Positions 58,927 through 64,000 of a stretch of 64,000 nucleotides of DNA are shown here, piece by piece (the first letter of the stretch is position 1; the number at the start of each line of letters is the position of its first letter). Source of the DNA: JADLGH01 sp964586675 (GTDB lineage Bacteria; Desulfobacterota_D; UBA1144; Nemesobacterales; UBA2774); NCBI GenBank assembly GCA_964586675.1, contig CAZPHQ010000006.1, forward strand, positions 1 through 64,000, written 5' to 3'. The translations under genes and the position numbers were made by a program. The notes beneath the pieces are model-generated. The model did no database searches, was not told the origin of the DNA, and worked only from the letters and a program-made list of their open reading frames with translations.

Positions 58927-60843
58927 TTACTTCGTTATGTTCCTCTTTATCGGCTGATACTGCTGGCTCTGCCTTCTTGCGGGCAGCGGCTTCGGAGCGG
59001 GAACGACCACCTCTTCGGCGCGCGCCTTCCGGACTTCGTATTCGGCGAGCATCGCGAGCGCAGGGGCCGCGAGGTATTCGCTGCCCTTGAGCACTATGAT
59101 GCTGGCGAGCATCACGTGGAAGCCGAGCCCCGGGAGGAATATGAACGCCGCGCTTCCGGCCAGGACTATGAAGAGGCCGACGAGCGCCTCCGTCTGCGCG
59201 GAGCTGAGGGCCCCGAGACCTAACGGAAGAGACTTGAACTTGTTCGTCCTCTGCCACGGTATCTCTTTCGTGAAGAGACAGGTTATGCTCGCGACTATGT
59301 ACGTATGCGTGAGCGCGCTGTTGGCTATGAAAGCGCCGACCGTGTCCTTGAACGAGCACTTGAGATAGACGTGGTACACGAGCCATCTCAGGATGATCCC
59401 GCATACGAGGACGGCCAGGGACGAAATCCAGAGCGCCTTCGGCACCGCGACTACCTCGTTCTGGATTATCATCGAAGCGAGGGCCGCCAGCCCGAACGGT
59501 ATGAACAGCGCGCCGAGGCCGATGTTAAGATACCCGACTCCGTGGTTCATATGATGAACCTTCTGGAGCGTCGTCATGGCCGAAGACTTTGCCAGGGATT
59601 TCGGCAGGTAAAGCCTGAAATGGCGCTTTAGCTCCTGTACGGGGCCGTATGTCCACCTGTAGCGCTGCTTCTTGTAGCCGAGGAACGTTTCGGGGATGAG
59701 GCCGCGTCCAAACGTCTCGTTCGTGTAAACAGAAGAATATCCCGCCGCGTGTATGCGGATCGAGAGCTCGGAGTCTTCCGTCTGGCACCATTCCGCCCAG
59801 CCGCCGGCGTCTTCGAGGGCCTTCTTCCTGATGAGGCACATCGTGCCTACTGTGAGCCCCGCGTCGCGCTCGTTAAGGCTCGGCATAGTGGTTTCGAAGA
59901 AATATTTATATTCCCAGTAGCACATTCTCTGGTAGAGGCTCGTGCCCCATTCCCTGTAGTCGTGCGGGGTCTGAACGAATCCCATTTTCGGGTCTTCGAA
60001 ATATCCGACGAGCCTGTCGAGAAAATCCGGCTCGACCTGGTAGTCGCTGTCGACGACGCCTATTATTTCGACCTCGGACGAGGTGTGCCTTAAGGCGAAG
60101 TTGAGCGCCCCGGCCTTCGCGCCCTTTATCGGATCGACGTGGAAGAACCTGAACTTTTCGCCGAGCTTCGCGCAGTGCGCCTCGACGGGCTTCCAGAGGT
60201 TAGGGTCTTTCGTGTTGTTGTCTATGACCATTACTTCGAAATTCGGATAGTCGAGCCTCGCTATGCTGTCGAGGGTGGCTATGACGACGTCCGGCGGCTC
60301 GGAATAAGCGGGCACCTGGAGACATACCCTCGGGTGGCTCTTTAGGCCTCCCGGGGGGAGGGGGCTGTTGGGCCTGTCCCACTTTACCTTGCCTAGAACT
60401 TCCCACTGCTCGAACGCGGTTATTATGCCGCCGAAGAGAGTGATGAAGAGGAGCGGGTAGCCGATGAACATGAGCACCCTGGTTATCGTGCTGACTTCTA
60501 TGGACGAGATGAACCAGAAGCCCCAGACTATCCCGAAAAGGGAGAGAATGGAGTATGTGACCAGGAGCAGGCGCCCCGCGATCGTGAAATTGCTCAGCAC
60601 CCTGTGCGCCGCGGCCATAAGAACCATGCTGACTCCGGTGACGGCCAGTATTTCCGGGACCGGGTAGCCGATAAGCCATACCACGAGGGCCGAAACTACG
60701 TTTACGTTCAGGTATTCGAGAACGCTGAAGTAGTGTTTATCTTTTCCTATGAGGTTTTTAAATGTAATCAGCAGAGTCGAAACTACAAAAGAGACAGCTG
60801 CGTATATGTAACCGACAGTGATTAACTCACCAAAATTGAACAT
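58927..60843 (-). CDS. Membrane-embedded GT2 glycosyltransferase (cellulose-synthase-like)
   Basis: 638 aa. About five N-terminal and five C-terminal membrane helices around a cytoplasmic GT2 domain (about 165-425). Catalytic residues: VMVIDNNTKD, the DSD in GVVDSDYQ, TEDSEL and the QxxRW motif as KQRYRWTYG (near 400). These are the D, DxD, D, QxxRW residues of processive or mannan/glucan synthases such as CslA-like enzymes. The last 21 residues (KPLPARRQ...) recur in a short frame at 54011. The transcript runs from an unusually long 551-bp upstream region. Confidence 0.9.
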   Translation of the reverse strand: MFNFGELITVGYIYAAVSFVVSTLLITFKNLIGKDKHYFSVLEYLNVNVVSALVVWLIGYPVPEILAVTGVSMVLMAAAHRVLSNFTIAGRLLLVTYSILSLFGIVWGFWFISSIEVSTITRVLMFIGYPLLFITLFGGIITAFEQWEVLGKVKWDRPNSPLPPGGLKSHPRVCLQVPAYSEPPDVVIATLDSIARLDYPNFEVMVIDNNTKDPNLWKPVEAHCAKLGEKFRFFHVDPIKGAKAGALNFALRHTSSEVEIIGVVDSDYQVEPDFLDRLVGYFEDPKMGFVQTPHDYREWGTSLYQRMCYWEYKYFFETTMPSLNERDAGLTVGTMCLIRKKALEDAGGWAEWCQTEDSELSIRIHAAGYSSVYTNETFGRGLIPETFLGYKKQRYRWTYGPVQELKRHFRLYLPKSLAKSSAMTTLQKVHHMNHGVGYLNIGLGALFIPFGLAALASMIIQNEVVAVPKALWISSLAVLVCGIILRWLVYHVYLKCSFKDTVGAFIANSALTHTYIVASITCLFTKEIPWQRTNKFKSLPLGLGALSSAQTEALVGLFIVLAGSAAFIFLPGLGFHVMLASIIVLKGSEYLAAPALAMLAEYEVRKARAEEVVVPAPKPLPARRQSQQYQPIKRNITK

Positions 60844-61394
60844 CTGAGCTCAAGCCTCCTGACTTCGCAGTCGTATTCGTGTTAAACGGTTGCACAATCC
60901 CTTTATTCGATTGTATGTGTCGTTTTTAATCGAAAAATCGGGGACCCATCACCCCGACGGTGTGAACGGTATAAAGGTGATCATAAGAGCGCGTACAGCC
61001 AGAGGGGGACGGCCGATATCGTCTGAAATCCGAAAATAGTAGTCTGGCTTCTCACGGCTCTAATTTGCATTTGCACAGATTATAGATTGCAAGCTCTGTG
61101 CCAACCCCCAAATGGCGATTATATTTAATAATTGCAGCCGATTATGCTGCGGAGCGGCCTGTGCAAGTACACAACTGTGTACTATTACACTAAAACTCTG
61201 TGCGCATTTACACAATCGGGGCTTAAAAACCGGCGTAATCGCGGCCTATTCGCCTTAAATTAAAATATTTTTTCAGATTGAAACCCTTTTAAAGCCGGGG
61301 GCTGTTTATCGTCGGGGAGGGGCGGGCGGTCCGGTGTGGATGGGCGGAGCAGCCGGGATGTTCCAGGCTGCCCCGCGCTCAGGTTTATTCGTAT
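60844..61394. other. 551-bp regulatory gap upstream of the GT2 gene
   Basis: No coding frame supported on either strand. It contains a repeated CTGTGC motif (61096-61101, 61159-61164, 61198-61203) with an inverted copy GCACAG at 61073-61078, and a near-perfect palindrome at 61166-61183. The region is otherwise AT-rich around 61200-61280. Confidence 0.55.
61073..61203. promoter_or_regulatory. Operator-like cluster: CTGTGC repeats and an 18-bp palindrome
   Basis: AGTACACA-AC-TGTGTACT (61166-61183) has perfect 8-bp arms. Three direct CTGTGC copies and one inverted copy surround it over 130 bp. The set looks like cooperative sites for a dimeric regulator controlling the GT2 gene on the minus strand. 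Confidence 0.5.
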
Positions 61395-62648
61395 CTATTC
61401 GTCCCAGATGTCGAACCGTTTCAGTAGATAGGACTTATTCTGCTCGAACACCTTCGCCTGCTCCTGAACTACCTGCTCGGCCTCGTCGCTCGTCATGTTC
61501 ATGACCTGCTGGCAGTAGCTCTTTACGCGCCCGAAGTAAAGGGGCGTTATGATGTCGACGAGCCGCCTCTTGTTCCTCTGCCACTGCTGGTAGATGTAGG
61601 CGAAGTCGTAGAGTATCTTACTCCAGAGCTCGGTGTCGAACTCCATCTCCTTGTTCGAGATCCAGGCGTTGTAAATTTCGTCGAGCCTCTCGAGGTTGTT
61701 GTCGTTCAGAATCTCGTCGTACATGGGCCTGAACTGGCGATAGCCCTCGACGAATTCTTCGTGGAGGTCGTTCATGCTGACGGACACAGCTTCGAGCTTG
61801 GGCTCTTCGTCTATCTTGTTATTTATCTGTATCGCCTGGAAGGGATTGTCCCTGTCCCAGTTGCGCTCGTATTTACCCATGAGGTAAAAAACGGTGCTCA
61901 CGACCTGCCTGAACATCGGGCCGAGGTCGGAAGCGGGATCTTTCGCACCGTGGATCTTCGTGCCGAGATATGTCTGGACGACATTGAAGCCCTCGTTGAT
62001 GGCGCATGTCGTCATCCAAATGTCGATGCCGAACCGGGCGACGTCGGTGTCCCAGACGTCTTCCTTCATGAAAAAGGCCGCGAGCTCCGGGCAGAACCCG
62101 AAGTCGCCGCCGATGGGCTGCCTGATGTCGACGCCGTAAAGGGCGCGCGTCATAGGGTAGACGATCTGGTTCGTTATGGTGCCGTCGAACTTGTGCCTTC
62201 TGTAAAAAGGGGCGACAAACCCGGCGGAGCCGTCGAGTATCGGCTCGACGATGAACTTCACCCACTCGGGCGTTATGCTCCTGAGGTCTGCGTCGAATAC
62301 CGCTATCGCCTTCACCTTGAGCAATATCGCGAGCTCGAACACCGCCCTGAACGAGGTTCCCTTCCCGGGAAGGCCCCTGTAGATCGTGACCCTTCTGAGG
62401 ACGCTCTCGGGAATCTTGGCCTGGTAGGCGTTCTCCCTCGTGTCGTCCAGCGATCCGCCGTCGCTTATGAATACCGCCGAGGTATGGTTCGGGAAGTGCT
62501 CCGCGAGCCCCCTGGCCACCTGCTCGACGACGAAGCCTATGGAGTCTTCGCAGTTGTAGCACGGTATCCCGACCAGTATATCCACGGACTTGATTTCATC
62601 CACCCACCAATTGACGTTCTTCCTGATAGCGGACTCGTATTTTCTCAT
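61395..62648 (-). CDS. Glucosylglycerate/glucosyl-phosphoglycerate synthase-like GT (GT81-like)
   Basis: 417 aa, soluble. GT-A fold: DILVGIPCYNCEDSIGFV, FISDGGSLDDT, LPGKGTSFRAVFELA and the metal-binding DAD in AVFDADLRS. QPIGGDFGFC and FGIDIWMTT are hallmarks of the glucosyl-3-phosphoglycerate/mannosylglycerate synthase group. The C-terminal helical part (about 290-415) fits glucosylglycerate synthases. It likely transfers a sugar from a nucleotide donor to glycerate or phosphoglycerate, making a compatible solute. The product could instead start a lipo- or methylglucose-type glycan. Upstream is glgA. Confidence 0.75.
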   Translation of the reverse strand: MRKYESAIRKNVNWWVDEIKSVDILVGIPCYNCEDSIGFVVEQVARGLAEHFPNHTSAVFISDGGSLDDTRENAYQAKIPESVLRRVTIYRGLPGKGTSFRAVFELAILLKVKAIAVFDADLRSITPEWVKFIVEPILDGSAGFVAPFYRRHKFDGTITNQIVYPMTRALYGVDIRQPIGGDFGFCPELAAFFMKEDVWDTDVARFGIDIWMTTCAINEGFNVVQTYLGTKIHGAKDPASDLGPMFRQVVSTVFYLMGKYERNWDRDNPFQAIQINNKIDEEPKLEAVSVSMNDLHEEFVEGYRQFRPMYDEILNDNNLERLDEIYNAWISNKEMEFDTELWSKILYDFAYIYQQWQRNKRRLVDIITPLYFGRVKSYCQQVMNMTSDEAEQVVQEQAKVFEQNKSYLLKRFDIWDE

Positions 62649-62840
62649 CTCTTGATCAAACCTCGCTGTTTAATAACCATAAATAATATAGCATTCCGTC
62701 TCCAGTATAAAATTCCCGCGGCCCGCTCGCGCCGGCGTCCGCGAATCTGTCGGGTTTTATTCAGGGAGAGGGATTATCTCCGGGATCATTATTCATATTG
62801 CGCTTTAAAACCGGGCCTCCGGCGGCGATTGCGGGGTTCT

Positions 62841-64000
62841 CTAACCCCCGGGGAAAAGGCTTTTATAGTAGGCAAGATATTCCCTGCTCGACCGTTTCCA
62901 CGAATAATCCTGGCCCATGGCGTTACTGACGAGCCGCCTCCATTCCGGCGGGTCCTGGTATACGGATATGGCCCTTTCGATCGTATTCAGCATGCTGCGC
63001 TCTGTGAAGTGGTCGAAGATAAAGCCGTTGGCGTGCTCGCGGCCTTCGTCGTAGTCGGTGATCGTATCCAGGAGGCCTCCTGTCGCCCTTACGACCGGTA
63101 TGGTGCCGTATCTTAAGGCGATGAGCTGGCCCAGGCCGCAGGGCTCGAAACGGGAGGGCATGAGGAACATGTCGCTCCCGGCGTATATGCGGCGCGCCTT
63201 GGCTTCGTTGTAGCCTATGACGGCCCTGAAATTGTCTACGTAGTCGTCAGTGACCTGCTTCAGGAGCCTTTCGTATCCCTTGTCGCCTGCGCCCAGTATG
63301 ACGAGCTCGGCGCCGAGGTCGAGTATCCTGTGAAGGGTCCTTACTATGAGATCAATGCCCTTCTGATGGGCGAGGCGCGAGATGACGCCTATGAGCGGGA
63401 CGTGGCCGTTCGTGCTGAATCCGAGAAGGTTCTTGAGCTTCGTCTTGTTCTCGTACTTGCCCTTTATGTCGGCCGCATTGTAGCGGGCGTAGAGGGCCCT
63501 GTCAGTCTCCGGGTTCCAGTCTTCGTTGTCTATGCCGTTCAGGATGCCGACGAGCTTTCCGGCGTGAGCAACCGACCTTAAGACGCCGTCGAGACCGTAG
63601 CCGTATTCCCTTGTTTGTATCTCGCGGGCGTAAGTCGGACTCACCGTCGTCACCAGGTCCGACGTCAGGATACCGCCCTTCAAGAGATTCACCCTGCCGT
63701 AGAATTCGAGCTGCTCGGGGTTGAAGAGCGCGCCCGAGAGGCCGAACTTGTCGAGGAGGTCCTTTCCGAATATGCCCTGGTAGGAGATGTTGTGTATCGT
63801 GAACACGACCTCCGAATTCTTGAAGAAGGGGTCGTTGTTGTAGTGCTTCTTCCATTTGAGGGCGATGGGCGCGAGGGCCGACTGCCAGTCGTTACAGTGA
63901 ATAATGTCCGGTTTGAAATCGAGCTCCTTCGCGATCTCGAGAGCGCCCAGGGAGAAGAATCCGAACCTCAAATCGTTGTCCCTGTAGTCGCCGCCCGGCG
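62841..64000 (-). CDS. glgA: Glycogen synthase, C-terminal part (gene runs off the right edge)
   Basis: About 386 codons are visible; the N-terminal 90 or so residues lie beyond 64000. GT5 features: PDIIHCNDWQSALAP (His near the start), NISYQGIFG, TTVSPTYAREI, GILNGIDNEDWNP, GVISRLAHQKGIDL and the catalytic PSRFEPCGLGQLIALRYG with the acid/base Glu. It polymerises alpha-1,4-glucan from ADP-glucose. With the GT81-like gene behind it (192-bp gap) this suggests a joint storage-sugar/compatible-solute unit. Confidence 0.93.
   Translation of the reverse strand, partial: PGGDYRDNDLRFGFFSLGALEIAKELDFKPDIIHCNDWQSALAPIALKWKKHYNNDPFFKNSEVVFTIHNISYQGIFGKDLLDKFGLSGALFNPEQLEFYGRVNLLKGGILTSDLVTTVSPTYAREIQTREYGYGLDGVLRSVAHAGKLVGILNGIDNEDWNPETDRALYARYNAADIKGKYENKTKLKNLLGFSTNGHVPLIGVISRLAHQKGIDLIVRTLHRILDLGAELVILGAGDKGYERLLKQVTDDYVDNFRAVIGYNEAKARRIYAGSDMFLMPSRFEPCGLGQLIALRYGTIPVVRATGGLLDTITDYDEGREHANGFIFDHFTERSMLNTIERAISVYQDPPEWRRLVSNAMGQDYSWKRSSREYLAYYKSLFPGG

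Noticed and set aside
61761..63116. 451-codon open frame on the plus strand
   Set aside because: Antisense to the GT81-like gene and glgA, spanning their intergenic gap; no motif.

Overview
The window is about 64 kb of chromosome from a Gram-negative, GC-rich bacterium and is probably a metagenome-assembled scaffold, because it carries one artificial run of ten Ns at 49378-49387. It encodes a type II secretion system, Pal-type OmpA lipoproteins with CpoB, Lgt, and several lipobox proteins, so the cell has an outer membrane. The F-ATPase gene order (atpZ/atpI-atpB-atpE, apart from the F1 genes), the tandem ThyX, the NtrB/NtrC pair and the general protein style suggest a deltaproteobacteria-like lineage (Desulfobacterota, Dadabacteria or a relative). 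I cannot fix the phylum by eye.

Layout. 1-10.2 kb, minus strand: a complete gspC-D-E-F-G-H-I-J-K operon from a strong sigma-70 promoter at 10231-10259, followed by the start of a MoxR/RavA-like AAA+ ATPase. 10.4-27.1 kb: core metabolism and maintenance (dacB, HAD hydrolase, uvrA, dnaJ, aroE-ribF, lgt) mixed with lipoproteins, a nitroreductase-like protein, a 2-hydroxyacid dehydrogenase, an M28 peptidase and small unknowns. 27.2-29.6 kb: an envelope operon of two related OmpA-domain lipoproteins flanking cpoB. 29.7-33.3 kb: hemL and the F0 genes. 33.3-35.5 kb: an AT-rich, probably acquired DUF262/HNH defence-type gene next to a tiny zinc-ribbon gene. 35.6-49.1 kb: cca, a truncated acyl-CoA-synthetase-like protein, xseA, a pentapeptide protein, tandem thyX, a degenerate sirtuin, DUF971, SIMPL, rnc, an NtrC/NtrB-type pair and hom. 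49.2-49.4 kb: tRNA-Ala(GGC) plus a second tRNA cut by the N gap.

49.5-54.0 kb is the most interesting metabolic module: a TetR regulator, an acetoacetate-decarboxylase-family gene (with an apparent one-base frameshift) and a two-subunit B12 mutase. The mutase large subunit has Phe85 and Gln203 where methylmalonyl-CoA mutase has Tyr and Arg, with the same spacing, so I call it isobutyryl-CoA mutase (icmA/icmB) rather than methylmalonyl-CoA mutase.

54.0-64.0 kb is a glycan region: a GT4 glycosyltransferase fused to an alpha/alpha-toroid domain, a GH130 phosphorylase/hydrolase, an SGNH-type membrane-anchored protein, a large membrane GT2, a glucosylglycerate-synthase-like GT and the C-terminal part of glycogen synthase. 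A short frame at 54011-54169 repeats the C-terminal tail of the GT2 and looks like the scar of a duplicated gene or a reused tail.

Three genes (the atpZ-like gene, the membrane protein at 39848-40425 and the decarboxylase-family gene) each need a single-base shift to read through. That pattern could be real decay or residual assembly error and should be kept in mind when using this annotation.
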